From a virus: a DNA stretch of 64,000 nt. The notes below the pieces were generated by a model. It was not told the origin of the DNA and searched no databases. It saw only the letters and a list, made by a program, of their open reading frames with translations. A program made the position numbers and the translations under genes. The stretch covers positions 1 to 64,000 of IMG/VR virus record IMGVR_UViG_3300044644_000945. The stretch is one strand, 5' to 3'. This document shows positions 27,651 through 36,126 of the stretch, one piece after another (the first letter of the stretch is position 1; every line of letters starts with the position of its first letter).

Positions 27651-28442
27651 TTAATCTATAAATACTTGATCCCAGTGTGTTGTTACTGTTCCATCTTCTG
27701 CAATTTCAGAGATAACAATCTCTTTATTTCTCAGATGTTCTGGTCTTGCACCACATAGGATATCATCTTGTGTCTTAAAACTCAAGATATTTTTGTTACC
27801 TTTTCTCACTAAGTATCCAATAGCATCTGCTTTGGATGTAGTGAATATTTTTAACTTGCCTGTAAGATTTAAATCTAAAGCTTCAAAGCTGTTACCATTT
27901 TTCTCTAACATAGTGTCTTTTACGTGACCTAGTAAGATTAAATGAGGTGTAAGTGCTTTAAATCTTTTGATAATATCTTCAAAAGCTTGTCTTAACCATG
28001 GATATCCAGCACCATTTGCCATATTAAGGATGGTTCCATGTTTAGCTTTACCACCTGTTGTGGCTGTAAACCAGTTTGCACCCATAGGAGATTTTGAATA
28101 CAAAAACTCTGCATAAGATACACACATGTTTTCTAAAGCTGATATTGTGTCAATAGCAATATACTTGTATGGCTTACCAGCATTTATAATTGCCTGTTCA
28201 AGATTGAACAAATCTTGTATAGTAGTAATTTTAATCTTTACTGCTGATACATAGTCAGAACCATCTTCTAAGTCAATCAATAAACTATCTTTCAGTTGTG
28301 ACAACAATGTTGTTTTACCTACTTTAGGTTTACTAAAGATTACAAGATTTTTAGGACTTTTTGTAACTGCTCCTACTATACCAGTAGGTAATGAAATACC
28401 TGGTACTACAGCTGTCTCTGCTGTCTTTTTTACTTCTGCCAT
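27651..28442 (-). CDS. Sak4-like RecA-family ATPase
   Basis: A 263-aa P-loop ATPase. KSPKNLVIFSKPKVGKTTLL (Walker A near residues 36-46), LLIDLEDGSDYV and the second acidic strand YIAIDTISALENM (near 97) are as in Sak4-type single-strand annealing/recombination ATPases. HLILLGHVKDT near 177 supplies the sensor. It overlaps the upstream gene by 13 bases and is next to the SSB-like gene, its expected partner. Confidence 0.85.
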   Translation of the reverse strand: MAEVKKTAETAVVPGISLPTGIVGAVTKSPKNLVIFSKPKVGKTTLLSQLKDSLLIDLEDGSDYVSAVKIKITTIQDLFNLEQAIINAGKPYKYIAIDTISALENMCVSYAEFLYSKSPMGANWFTATTGGKAKHGTILNMANGAGYPWLRQAFEDIIKRFKALTPHLILLGHVKDTMLEKNGNSFEALDLNLTGKLKIFTTSKADAIGYLVRKGNKNILSFKTQDDILCGARPEHLRNKEIVISEIAEDGTVTTHWDQVFID

Positions 28443-29077
28443 TTTTTACCTTCTTCAATTAAAGTATTTAACCATTTTTTATTTGATAAGGGCACTTTGT
28501 TCACAATACAATAGATATCTCTAATTGTCATTTGTGCATAGTGATTATCTTCTTTTTCTGTAAAAGGTTCTTCTTCTAAAGAATCAAAATCAACTGTATC
28601 AAGGTTTAAGTCTAAACTTTGTTGTGGTGTTGATGTTTTTGTCATTTCTGGATAAGCTGTCTCAATCTTATTTCTACTAATTAGCTCTAATTCTGTCAAT
28701 CTTACAGAGTATGTAGGTGCAGGTAAAGGAGTGCCATCATTTCTATGTGTTACTTCTACACTGAAGTTAGGAATACTTCTCCAATCAGGTCTGTTTTTCA
28801 TTTTGTATAGGTTTCTATAACCTTCTTCATAAGGTTTATCAAACCAATCAAATAGTTCAACAAATACATCCTGATTTTTTGAAATTTCACTTGCATAAAA
28901 TCTAATACACTCTGATTTTTTACCATCAACTCCTTCAAACTCACTACCTTGGTAGCATAGTTTAGCATAGAATAATGGATTCTCAATTCCTGAATCTGCA
29001 AATAGTTGTTCCCAGTAAGGTTTAAACTCTGCTGTAATTACATTAATGTGCTTCTTTTTTCTTAATAGTTCTGCCAT
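28430..29077 (-). CDS. Hypothetical protein between helicase and Sak4 genes (215 aa)
   Basis: Soluble 215-aa protein starting MAELLRKKKHINVITAEFKPY, with beta-rich N-terminal two thirds and an acidic linker (LDTVDFDSLEEEPF) before a short helical end. Possible OB-fold or accessory recombination factor, not recognisable by motif. Coupled to the Sak4-like gene by overlap. Confidence 0.7.
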   Translation of the reverse strand: MAELLRKKKHINVITAEFKPYWEQLFADSGIENPLFYAKLCYQGSEFEGVDGKKSECIRFYASEISKNQDVFVELFDWFDKPYEEGYRNLYKMKNRPDWRSIPNFSVEVTHRNDGTPLPAPTYSVRLTELELISRNKIETAYPEMTKTSTPQQSLDLNLDTVDFDSLEEEPFTEKEDNHYAQMTIRDIYCIVNKVPLSNKKWLNTLIEEGKKWQK

Positions 29078-29094
29078 CTTTAACTAATTTAAAT

Positions 29095-30078
29095 TTATAT
29101 TACTTTTCTAATTATTCTACAGGTTGGTTCTATAGCTTCTTCAACAAGCATTTGAGCATAGTTTGCTCTATACCATTGAATGCCTACTTCACCATACCTG
29201 TTTTTTAATACATGCATTGCCAAAAGATATTTATCACTTGGTCCAATTACATACTGTGTTGGTCCATAGTACATCAGATTATACTTTGCAGGTCTGTTAT
29301 AAGCAATCATAACATCAGCACATTGTAATAAACTGTCACTACCATAAACATCTTTTTCTGTAGGGTAATTTCCTTGTTGCCCTGGTTTTTGTCTTTCAGC
29401 ATCATCTATCTCTCTATTCAACTGAGTCAGTATAAGAAATACAACAGGTAACTTATTTTTCATCTCTGCTAACATAACAGCAAGATTATTTAAAGTTTCT
29501 TGTTTGTTTTTCTCACTACCACTTTGTTTTATCAAAAGAGTGTGATCTAGTGTTACAACAAATGGTTTCCCAACCTTTTTGTAAAACTGCATTAATGCTG
29601 ATTGCATTTCATTAACAGTAAGAGCTTTGTCAATAATGAACTCTTCTCTGCCTTTGTTTGCGTGTGCATACGCTTTCAACTTGTCAAAATCTGATTTAGA
29701 CAATGGAGGCATTCCATCATCTTTAGCAGATTGAAGGTATCTAATATTCATGTTGTTTGCAGATGAGAACTCACGTAGTGCCATGTTCCTACCTAGCATC
29801 TCAAACTGAAAATGTAAAGTTGCAAAATCCTGCTCAGGATTTAAGTTCTGTAGCTCTCTTGTTAAGGAGCTTGCTATCAATGTTTTACCAACACCAGGTC
29901 TTGCACCAATTACATACAAAGAATTCCATTCTATACCATTAAGTCCAATAGCATTAAACTGTTTCCATTGAGTCTTTAATGATTTAGAATGCCCTGTTGC
30001 TCTATTATGAATATAGACCAAACCTTCATTCATTACGTCATAGTAATGTTTCCATAAATCTGTGCTAGTTGCACTCAT
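29095..30078 (-). CDS. DnaB-type replicative helicase
   Basis: A 327-aa helicase with only the RecA-like motor domain. Walker A is GARPGVGKTLIASSL (about residue 58). FEMLGRNMALRE follows as the H1a-type motif. FVVTLDHTLLIKQSG carries the Walker B Asp (about 170), and FLILTQLNREIDD is the sensor (H3). It lacks the N-terminal DnaG-interaction domain of full DnaB and is therefore short. It should unwind DNA ahead of the family B polymerase. Confidence 0.9.
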   Translation of the reverse strand: MSATSTDLWKHYYDVMNEGLVYIHNRATGHSKSLKTQWKQFNAIGLNGIEWNSLYVIGARPGVGKTLIASSLTRELQNLNPEQDFATLHFQFEMLGRNMALREFSSANNMNIRYLQSAKDDGMPPLSKSDFDKLKAYAHANKGREEFIIDKALTVNEMQSALMQFYKKVGKPFVVTLDHTLLIKQSGSEKNKQETLNNLAVMLAEMKNKLPVVFLILTQLNREIDDAERQKPGQQGNYPTEKDVYGSDSLLQCADVMIAYNRPAKYNLMYYGPTQYVIGPSDKYLLAMHVLKNRYGEVGIQWYRANYAQMLVEEAIEPTCRIIRKVI

Positions 30079-30134
30079 AAATGTTTGCGATTTAGATTGT
30101 AAAAATACTAAACTTTTGAGAGTTAAACAAATTT

Positions 30135-30872
30135 TTACCAGATTATTTCAGGTAATTTTTTTTGTTCTTTAAGATGTTGATTTACAGCATTGAATATATT
30201 ATTACAATCCCAACTAGCAGATTTTGCATATGCTGCTGAGGCAGGATGTGAACACTGGAGAAGTAAAGTGTTATTTAATATACCATCTACTAAATCTTCA
30301 TAATGTTGTGCTTTTTTACCCATGAACACCCACACATAGTCGTTGTAGGAAGCATTCAACATGTCTACTAAATATGCAATAAAAGGTTGCCAAATGTCAA
30401 GATGTTTGCCAATCTTATTGATTTCAGTAGTAAGTGCAGTGTTGAGTAATAAAACACCTTGATTTGACCAGCGTCTCAAATCTGGATCAAATGTCTTTAC
30501 ATCTTTTTTGCCTTGGTACACTGTGTCATTAACAGCATGTAACATATAGCGCAAAGATAATTCTGGTTTTTTTGTATTTCCACAAGAAAATGCTATACCA
30601 TCAGCTACACCTAATTGAGGATAAGGATCTTGTCCTAGCATTATTACTCTTGTTTTATCATATGGACATTCCATAAATGCATTAAACACTTGTTTAAGAG
30701 GTGGTGTAAATCTTTGATTTTCAGCCACACACTTTTCTAGTGTTGTCATTATTGTCACAAAATCTTCTGATAAAAGAAAACCTTTTAATACATCATGCCA
30801 ACCAGATGGCTTGAGCATCTCATATAATTTTCTTGCATATTCTTCTGATGTAGTTTTTTGTATGTTAGACAT
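30135..30872 (-). CDS. ung: Uracil-DNA glycosylase
   Basis: A 245-aa family 1 UDG. VIMLGQDPYPQ (about residue 82) is the water-activating motif, GIAFSCGNTKKPELSLR follows as in the family, and LQCSHPASA (about 207) is the minor-groove loop with the catalytic His. It removes uracil from DNA, protecting the phage genome from deaminated cytosine. It is transcribed leftward and diverges from a small rightward gene. Confidence 0.95.
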   Translation of the reverse strand: MSNIQKTTSEEYARKLYEMLKPSGWHDVLKGFLLSEDFVTIMTTLEKCVAENQRFTPPLKQVFNAFMECPYDKTRVIMLGQDPYPQLGVADGIAFSCGNTKKPELSLRYMLHAVNDTVYQGKKDVKTFDPDLRRWSNQGVLLLNTALTTEINKIGKHLDIWQPFIAYLVDMLNASYNDYVWVFMGKKAQHYEDLVDGILNNTLLLQCSHPASAAYAKSASWDCNNIFNAVNQHLKEQKKLPEIIW

Positions 30873-30887
30873 TTTGTTATATATTTG
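30857..30887 (+). promoter_or_regulatory. Bacteroidota-type promoter
   Basis: TTTG at 30857-30860, a 19-base spacer, then TATATTTG at 30880-30887. This fits the Bacteroidota consensus TTTG-N19-21-TAnnTTTG and lies 20 bases before the ATG of the only rightward gene in this region. Confidence 0.75.
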
Positions 30888-30906
30888 TTACTTAAAAATA
30901 TTAATT

Positions 30907-31233
30907 ATGGAAAACACAGAACCTAAATTAGATCCTAACTTCAAGTTTAAAGTTTTAAAAAGTGATGCATTAACTACTATCAAAATTAGTACTGCTTTTT
31001 ATTTAAATATTAAAGAAGCACTTTATTTTTTAGTAAAAGATAAATCTAAAAAAGAAGTAGATGATGCAATTAAACAAATCAATGAACAAAAAATCACTGA
31101 AGAATGGGTATATCACTATAAAACTTTATTTATTCTTTCTGCTGAAATTGAAAAGAAAGCAGATGAAGCTGGTGATATGGAAGAAAAAACTAAAGAAGAA
31201 GTTGAAGAATATCTTAAAAAGTTTGCTGGTTAA
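30907..31233 (+). CDS. Orphan rightward gene, acidic helical protein (108 aa)
   Basis: The ATG at 30907 (MENTEPKLDPNF) is chosen because it follows an A-rich leader and the promoter; the open frame further upstream (from 30811) overlaps UDG and is not expected to be coding. The protein is helical and ends in an acidic coiled-coil-like tail (KKADEAGDMEEKTKEEVEEYLKKF). It is the only rightward gene inside 36 kb of leftward genes, with its own host-type promoter. That suggests early or constitutive expression and perhaps an anti-host or regulatory role; this is inference. Confidence 0.75.
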   Translation: MENTEPKLDPNFKFKVLKSDALTTIKISTAFYLNIKEALYFLVKDKSKKEVDDAIKQINEQKITEEWVYHYKTLFILSAEIEKKADEAGDMEEKTKEEVEEYLKKFAG

Positions 31234-31607
31234 AAATAATAACCTATTATAGCACCAAGCTCTACACAATTTTGTATAGCATCAGATAACTCTTTTTTAT
31301 TACAATCAGCAAAACTCTTATACTCTTTAGAAGCAGGATCATAAAGTCCTGCTTTTTCTTTTACAATCTCTTTCATTTCTTCAAATGTATGTCCTGTTTC
31401 TCTAGCCAATTCTCTTATACATGCATGTACTTTAGCTAATTGTCCAGAGGTTTTGTCATCTTCATCAACTATTTTAGTGATATATACTTCAACAATTTCT
31501 TCTTCAGCTAAATCTTTTTCAAATTGAAAGTATTTTGCTGCATCTTCACTTGTTAATAGTTTTAATTTACCACCATGTTTACCAAATCTAACTGTTATAT
31601 TTTGCAT
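31230..31607 (-). CDS. Hypothetical protein (125 aa)
   Basis: Soluble protein starting MQNITVRFGKHGGKLKLLTSE. A helical segment RELARETGHTFEEMKEIVKEKAGL is followed by ELSDAIQNCVELG. The organisation vaguely recalls NinB-like recombination proteins, but no clear motif is seen. It overlaps the helicase gene upstream by 20 bases and converges on the orphan rightward gene with a four-base overlap. Confidence 0.7.
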   Translation of the reverse strand: MQNITVRFGKHGGKLKLLTSEDAAKYFQFEKDLAEEEIVEVYITKIVDEDDKTSGQLAKVHACIRELARETGHTFEEMKEIVKEKAGLYDPASKEYKSFADCNKKELSDAIQNCVELGAIIGYYF

Positions 31608-32697
31608 CTTGCCAGGTTATTTTTGATTGATCTAAATCACTTAATGCACTGATTACCCATTCTGTATCTACAGTATCTGCATATGCAAGAATATGTATTA
31701 CAGATTGTTCTTCAGGACTTAATCTAAGTAATCTACCAATGCGTTGGTTACTTTTTCTCTCATTACTGTATGCATGAAGTATGATACCATACTTTAAATT
31801 TGGAATATTTACACCTTCATTAAGTTGCTGCACTGCAGATAGACATTTAAATACTCCTTGTTTAAATGCTTCAAGGTTATCTTCACTATTTGGATTTTTA
31901 CTATGATAGCTGTTTTTACATACTCTATCAGCCTGATCAGTATTATTACAAAAGATTATACACTTATCATCTACATTCTTGAGTAAGACGTTTTTAGCAT
32001 AGTTTTCTTTTGTTTTATACTGCATTAAACCTTGCATGCGCATAATACGCATCTTCTGTTTATTACCTAAAGAGAATGTTTTCTCTATCTGATTAGTCCA
32101 ATATGCATAATGTTCTCTTTCAGAAGTCACAAAGCCACCAGTTTTTGTAGCAACTTTATGTGTCCTGTAATTGTTAAGAGGTAACAGGTGCACTATTATT
32201 CTATAGTCATTAAGAATCTTATCATCAACAGCATCATCTGTAATGTACTCATATACTATAGGACAAAATCTATCTACCATAATACCTTTTTCTGATGTAG
32301 CATGGCGTGGTGGTGTACCAGAAAGTCCTAGTATGTCACCATGGTAAAACAATAAGTAGTTCTCATGTGTATACAACAAGTTATGACACTCATCAAGGTA
32401 TATACAATCATATTCTACATGCTGTTTTGTAATAGATAAATAAGTTGTAAAAGTTACATGCTCTAGTAAATGTTCAAGTTTAAACTTTGCAGCTTCTTCT
32501 TTCCAAGATGTAAATATAGAAAGTTTAGGAGCTACTACTAGAAATTTGCGATCACCATTGAGATATCTTTCTTGCATATGGCGTAAGCCAATGAGAGTTT
32601 TACCAACTCCCATGCTTACACCTAGACTACATCTAGTCTTGTTTTTTGTTGATTGTAGAGCTAGGTTTTGTATTTCTTCTCTCTTTGACTGCTCCAT
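31588..32697 (-). CDS. SF2 (SNF2-like) helicase
   Basis: A 369-aa DNA helicase/translocase. GVSMGVGKTLIGLRHM is motif I (about residue 29), LVVAPKLSIFTSW motif Ia, CIYLDECHNL the DExH motif II (about 102), LGLSGTPPR motif III, KCIIFCN motif IV, and QRIGRLLRLS motif VI (about 319). It is compact and has no extra DNA-binding domain. Such helicases recur in crAss-like replication blocks. It overlaps genes on both sides, which argues for co-expression with the recombination functions. Confidence 0.92.
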   Translation of the reverse strand: MEQSKREEIQNLALQSTKNKTRCSLGVSMGVGKTLIGLRHMQERYLNGDRKFLVVAPKLSIFTSWKEEAAKFKLEHLLEHVTFTTYLSITKQHVEYDCIYLDECHNLLYTHENYLLFYHGDILGLSGTPPRHATSEKGIMVDRFCPIVYEYITDDAVDDKILNDYRIIVHLLPLNNYRTHKVATKTGGFVTSEREHYAYWTNQIEKTFSLGNKQKMRIMRMQGLMQYKTKENYAKNVLLKNVDDKCIIFCNNTDQADRVCKNSYHSKNPNSEDNLEAFKQGVFKCLSAVQQLNEGVNIPNLKYGIILHAYSNERKSNQRIGRLLRLSPEEQSVIHILAYADTVDTEWVISALSDLDQSKITWQDAKYNS

Positions 32698-32959
32698 CTG
32701 TTTTCTTTTTATAAGATCTTTGTTTAGGCATTTCTACTTTAGTAGTTTCTTCTTCTTCTTTGAATTTTGCATCTATTTTAGCAAAATCATAGTCAATTTT
32801 ATCTACCCATCTAATACCTAATAACAATTTGTTACAAAATCTAATAAATAATGTTGGCTTTTTTTGCATCCACAGCATCAAGCCTTTACCTAATACTGCT
32901 TCTTCTTGTGTCTTTGTTCCTATTATCAGGAACCCAATAAACTTACTGTTACTGCTCAT
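32633..32959 (-). CDS. Hypothetical basic-tailed protein (108 aa)
   Basis: Overlaps the helicase gene by 65 bases in another frame and the HNH gene by 11 bases. The N-terminus is partly hydrophobic (FIGFLIIGTK); the C-terminal 35 residues are basic (RSYKKKTDGAVKERRNTK). The line MLWMQKKPTLFIRFCNKLLLGIRWVDKID is shared in style with small phage proteins, but I cannot name the family. Confidence 0.65.
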   Translation of the reverse strand: MSSNSKFIGFLIIGTKTQEEAVLGKGLMLWMQKKPTLFIRFCNKLLLGIRWVDKIDYDFAKIDAKFKEEEETTKVEMPKQRSYKKKTDGAVKERRNTKPSSTINKKQD

Positions 32960-33365
32960 TTTCTAATCTGTTAAGTGAAAAATTTAATTCTTTAGCTTCT
33001 TTAGGATGAAGCTCAATCCATGTATGGCAGGATCTACATACTGACAACCATGTAGGTTTGTCAAGATAATGTAATCCTCTGCCTTTTTTGTGATGTACAT
33101 CTGTACTTTGAAGTGTACAATCTTTTAACCTAGCTTGACATCCAGGATGTAAAGATAAGAAATCTTTTCTCATTATAAAATATAATTTATCAAGAGGATC
33201 CTGTTTATCTGCTTTAGGTTTTATTGGCTTTGGAAGTTTTTTTGGAAGTGGAGTTGAGTTATCCTTTAACCAACATTGTTTGCAATACTTATTGCCATTG
33301 TGGTTTTTCCATATAAGTTGTTCACTCTCACAACCATTGCAAATTTTCTTTTTTGCTTGTATCAT
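32949..33365 (-). CDS. HNH endonuclease-like protein (138 aa)
   Basis: The N-terminus carries two CxxC pairs (CNGCESEQL and KYCKQCW). The C-terminal part has CTLQSTDVHHKKGRG...WLSVCRSCHTWIELHP, an HNH pattern with a final CxxC-H, as in phage HNH/NinG-like nucleases. It is linked to the glycosyltransferase gene by a four-base overlap. Likely acts in recombination or packaging-related cutting. Confidence 0.8.
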   Translation of the reverse strand: MIQAKKKICNGCESEQLIWKNHNGNKYCKQCWLKDNSTPLPKKLPKPIKPKADKQDPLDKLYFIMRKDFLSLHPGCQARLKDCTLQSTDVHHKKGRGLHYLDKPTWLSVCRSCHTWIELHPKEAKELNFSLNRLENEQ

Positions 33366-34027
33366 AAAATTTTTATTGCATGTGGTAATAAGTAATCATT
33401 AAATATAGTCTCAAGTGTACCATCTAAAAGTATTCCTTCACCTTGATATTTTTCATGACCTTTTTTTAGATTTTTTAAAGAAAAGTTTTCTCTTTTATAA
33501 TGTAACAGGTTAAAAACATCATCTGAAAATACAGGATTAGGTAAAGGATTTGCTACATGTGCACCAGCTAAATAATTTATTTCACTTATGCTTTTATTTT
33601 TAAACATCACTAATTTGCTGTAACCTTCTGAAGGAGCACCATATGTTAATTGTTCAATTGGTAAATCATCATGTGTAACATCAATCATGTTATAACCTTG
33701 TGTTTTAATAACATTTACATCTTCTTGTAAACTTAGTAAATCAGTCATTGATATGTCAAGTAATTCATCAATATCACAAACAATAATCCAATCTGCATCA
33801 GAGTTTTTCCAAATGTTGTTCTTCCAATCTTTTAACAATTCTTCTGTATATACTGGAAAAATACCAATATTGCAACTAGCATCTTTACAAATTTGTATAC
33901 TGTTGTCTGTAGAACCATTGTCATAAACATTAATTGTACAATCAGAAAATCTATCTTGATAGTGTTTTAAATAAAAAGGAAGCATTAGTTCCTCATTTTT
34001 CATTATGCTAAATATTTCAACTTTCAT
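33362..34027 (-). CDS. Glycosyltransferase-like protein (GT-A fold)
   Basis: A 221-aa protein. The N-terminal MKNEELMLPFYLKHY is followed by INVYDNGSTDNSIQIC (about residue 36) and WIIVCDIDEL, a DxD motif (about 85). This is the pattern of family 2/92-like glycosyltransferases, which use nucleotide sugars. It is paired with a methyltransferase with an 11-base overlap. The pair could modify phage DNA bases, virion glycans or host surface sugars; the sequence does not decide. Confidence 0.82.
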   Translation of the reverse strand: MKVEIFSIMKNEELMLPFYLKHYQDRFSDCTINVYDNGSTDNSIQICKDASCNIGIFPVYTEELLKDWKNNIWKNSDADWIIVCDIDELLDISMTDLLSLQEDVNVIKTQGYNMIDVTHDDLPIEQLTYGAPSEGYSKLVMFKNKSISEINYLAGAHVANPLPNPVFSDDVFNLLHYKRENFSLKNLKKGHEKYQGEGILLDGTLETIFNDYLLPHAIKIL

Positions 34028-34613
34028 TTTTTTTAAATATCAATAGTGTATGTTTAAAGTAATCAATTTCTCCAAAAGAACAGTTTCTTATATCTTCTGT
34101 TAAATCTTTTTGATATACAAAATCTTTTTCTTCAAACAGTTTAATGACTTCATCATTGTTTTTACAATTTACATGTCCAATTCCCATTTGACCTACTATT
34201 GCCCAGGAAAGTATTAGATAACTATCACAAAGTTTAGTTATATTATCAACAAATGCATCTTGATATTTTTGTGGAATATGTTCACCTACTTCAAGTGATA
34301 TGACAATACCTTTTTTTGTTAAAGGTAAATCAAATGCAAGATTATGAGGTAGTATTTGAAAAGGTGTGTTTTTTACAGGACATTCTGGTTCAATACCTAT
34401 TAGATTTTTAAAATCATTGTCATGTAGTTTTTGTAAGTAGTAAGCATTACCACAACCAAAATCATAGATAATATGTTCTTTATGTTGTGATAAAAAGGTG
34501 ACAAACCATCTTGCTAAATCTGGAAAGTCTAGATGAACTGGCAATGCTGTTGTAAATGATGAATACCAATAACCAGTTTCATGAACTGTGTTTTCTATGA
34601 TATCATTATTCAT
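34017..34613 (-). CDS. SAM-dependent class I methyltransferase
   Basis: A 198-aa protein. IIYDFGCGNAYYLQKL (about residue 50) is the SAM-binding motif I, LIGIEPE the acidic end of strand 2, and IVISLEVGEHIPQKYQ (about 105) a motif typical of small-molecule methyltransferases. There is no DNA methylase NPPY/DPPY motif. It overlaps the glycosyltransferase gene, so the two probably act on one substrate such as a sugar. Confidence 0.85.
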   Translation of the reverse strand: MNNDIIENTVHETGYWYSSFTTALPVHLDFPDLARWFVTFLSQHKEHIIYDFGCGNAYYLQKLHDNDFKNLIGIEPECPVKNTPFQILPHNLAFDLPLTKKGIVISLEVGEHIPQKYQDAFVDNITKLCDSYLILSWAIVGQMGIGHVNCKNNDEVIKLFEEKDFVYQKDLTEDIRNCSFGEIDYFKHTLLIFKKNES

Positions 34614-34897
34614 TACTGCTCTAAATTGTCATAATCAATATAGTCATCATCAAAGATTTTATCTTCTGGAGCAACATCTAATAGATCTTCTATGTCTTCT
34701 TCTGTAAAGTCATCTTCTAAATCATCTTCTATGTCTTCACGTGCTGGACCATGTCTAAGCACACTGTGTATAAAAGGGTCATTAAATTCTTCACCATGGT
34801 TGTAAGCTAAAAGATTTTTTAGATCTTGATCAGTCATCTTTAGAAACTGTTCTATTGACATTTCAATACATTTACCATTTGGTAACTGATAGATCAT
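34613..34897 (-). CDS. Small acidic protein (94 aa)
   Basis: Starts MIYQLPNGKCIEMSIEQFLKM. The last 40 residues are almost all Asp/Glu with hydrophobic spacers (EDIEDDLEDDFTEEDIEDLL), resembling DNA-mimic or acidic binding proteins. The stop overlaps the methyltransferase start by one base. Its leader contains a 10-bp dyad and two copies of a TTATAGTG motif, so it heads the operon. Confidence 0.7.
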   Translation of the reverse strand: MIYQLPNGKCIEMSIEQFLKMTDQDLKNLLAYNHGEEFNDPFIHSVLRHGPAREDIEDDLEDDFTEEDIEDLLDVAPEDKIFDDDYIDYDNLEQ

Positions 34898-34912
34898 TTT
34901 GTTATAATTTAT

Positions 34913-34998
34913 AAAATATGTACTAAAGTACTACATATTTTTCACTATAATCAGCAATGTATTGAGGTTACTAAAATATTTTACACTATAACGCTATA
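34913..34998 (-). promoter_or_regulatory. Operon leader with dyad and repeated TTATAGTG motif
   Basis: AAAATATGTA and TACATATTTT (34913-34922 and 34932-34941) form a perfect 10-bp dyad with a 9-base centre. Upstream on the leftward strand, TTATAGTGAAAAAT (about 34937-34950) and TTATAGTGTAAAAT (about 34978-34992) repeat. The same TATAGTGTAAA stretch precedes the lysis cassette. Likely promoter and/or operator. Confidence 0.45.
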
Positions 34999-35371
34999 AG
35001 TTAGCTCCATTTGTAAAGTTTTCTATAAACTTATCAAACTCATAATGTAAACTTCTACCATAAGCACCATCCATTTCAAAGTTTGTAATGATTATTCTTT
35101 TTGACACTGTGTCTATAGTTATCAAAAGTTTAATATCATAGTACATTTGTGTACCTATTCCAAACCCTTTGTCAGAATTCCAAGATTCTGGTGGTACAAG
35201 TTTACAAAATAACATTCTTGCAAGATAATCAGGATCTTCCCACTTAACTTTTCTATTAAGCACATCATATACTATGTGAAGTATGTTATGTGCTAAGTCA
35301 TGTGTATATAAAAACACACTACCATAAGGACCTCTAATTTCTATTTGACCACTGTTGACGTTTGTTTCCAT
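34994..35371 (-). CDS. Hypothetical protein (125 aa)
   Basis: Soluble, beta-rich protein starting METNVNSGQIEIRGPYGSVFLYTHDLAHNILHIVYDVL; TIDTVSKRIIITNFEMDGAYGRSLHYEFD near the end. A His-containing segment (HDLAHNILH) is present but not a clear metal motif. It overlaps a 59-aa gene upstream. No family named. Confidence 0.7.
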   Translation of the reverse strand: METNVNSGQIEIRGPYGSVFLYTHDLAHNILHIVYDVLNRKVKWEDPDYLARMLFCKLVPPESWNSDKGFGIGTQMYYDIKLLITIDTVSKRIIITNFEMDGAYGRSLHYEFDKFIENFTNGANL

Positions 35372-35513
35372 AAGCTACTTTTATTCCAAACTTAAACCAT
35401 AACAGCTTTAAATACAAAGAATAATTCCATGAAGAAAGAGTAGATTCTTTTTTTACAAATACGCCTGCTCCAAATTCCTTACTGTTGACTATTGCTATTA
35501 CTTGAACTTTCAT
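35334..35513 (-). CDS. Small basic protein (59 aa)
   Basis: A 59-codon gene starting MKVQVIAIVNSKEFGAGVFV and ending in TAG within the next gene (38-base overlap, other frame). The central WNYSLYLKLLWFKFG is hydrophobic-aromatic and the tail is basic. The ATG lies after an A/T-rich leader. Confidence 0.55.
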   Translation of the reverse strand: MKVQVIAIVNSKEFGAGVFVKKESTLSSWNYSLYLKLLWFKFGIKVAYGNKRQQWSNRN

Positions 35514-35547
35514 ATATTTTTGTGTTAATTTACAATATTACAAAAAA

Positions 35548-36114
35548 TTATTTATTATCTTTGTTTTCTTGTCTTTTTTCCATGTAAGTTTTAAAAATAT
35601 TTCCAAATCTACCTTGTACTGTACCATCAGCCATATTTAGCTCTGGATCTTTTTCAAGAGATATACAATCAATTAAGTCACCATCTTCATCTGCCATTTT
35701 ACCTTCTCTTTTGATAACATGTATATCCATAACAGAAGAGTCTTTAGTTTCAAATGTAGTCATAAGTACTTCAATCTTTGGAAGATCTTGCCAATCAACA
35801 GGAATACCTTCATCTTTATTACCTTTTCTTAACCATGCTTCTGAAGACCATGAATAACAAAGAGGTTCTAGATCATTCTTAAACATTTCATCAAATAACA
35901 TTGGAATTATTTCTGCAAAAGCTTCTTTGTTACCAACATTTTTTAATGCATCTCCAGGTATTGGCACTATAATAACAGTAAATTCTTTTTCTACTGTATT
36001 TTTTGCAAGAACATTTATCATAGGATCTACCCCACCATTTCTTGCTAAAGACATTGTCATGTTATGAATTACATCTGATTTAAATGCATCAATAAATTCT
36101 GAATCACTTTTCAT
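35548..36114 (-). CDS. Hypothetical protein (188 aa)
   Basis: Soluble 188-aa protein starting MKSDSEFIDAFKSDVIHNMTMSLARNGG. It has a central EFTVIIVPIPGDAL strand and MFDEMFKNDLEPLCYSWSSEAWLRKG. The composition suggests a compact alpha/beta fold. No catalytic motif is recognised. It directly follows the 160-aa gene by 12 bases. Confidence 0.7.
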   Translation of the reverse strand: MKSDSEFIDAFKSDVIHNMTMSLARNGGVDPMINVLAKNTVEKEFTVIIVPIPGDALKNVGNKEAFAEIIPMLFDEMFKNDLEPLCYSWSSEAWLRKGNKDEGIPVDWQDLPKIEVLMTTFETKDSSVMDIHVIKREGKMADEDGDLIDCISLEKDPELNMADGTVQGRFGNIFKTYMEKRQENKDNK

Positions 36115-36126
36115 ATTTTCTATTTT

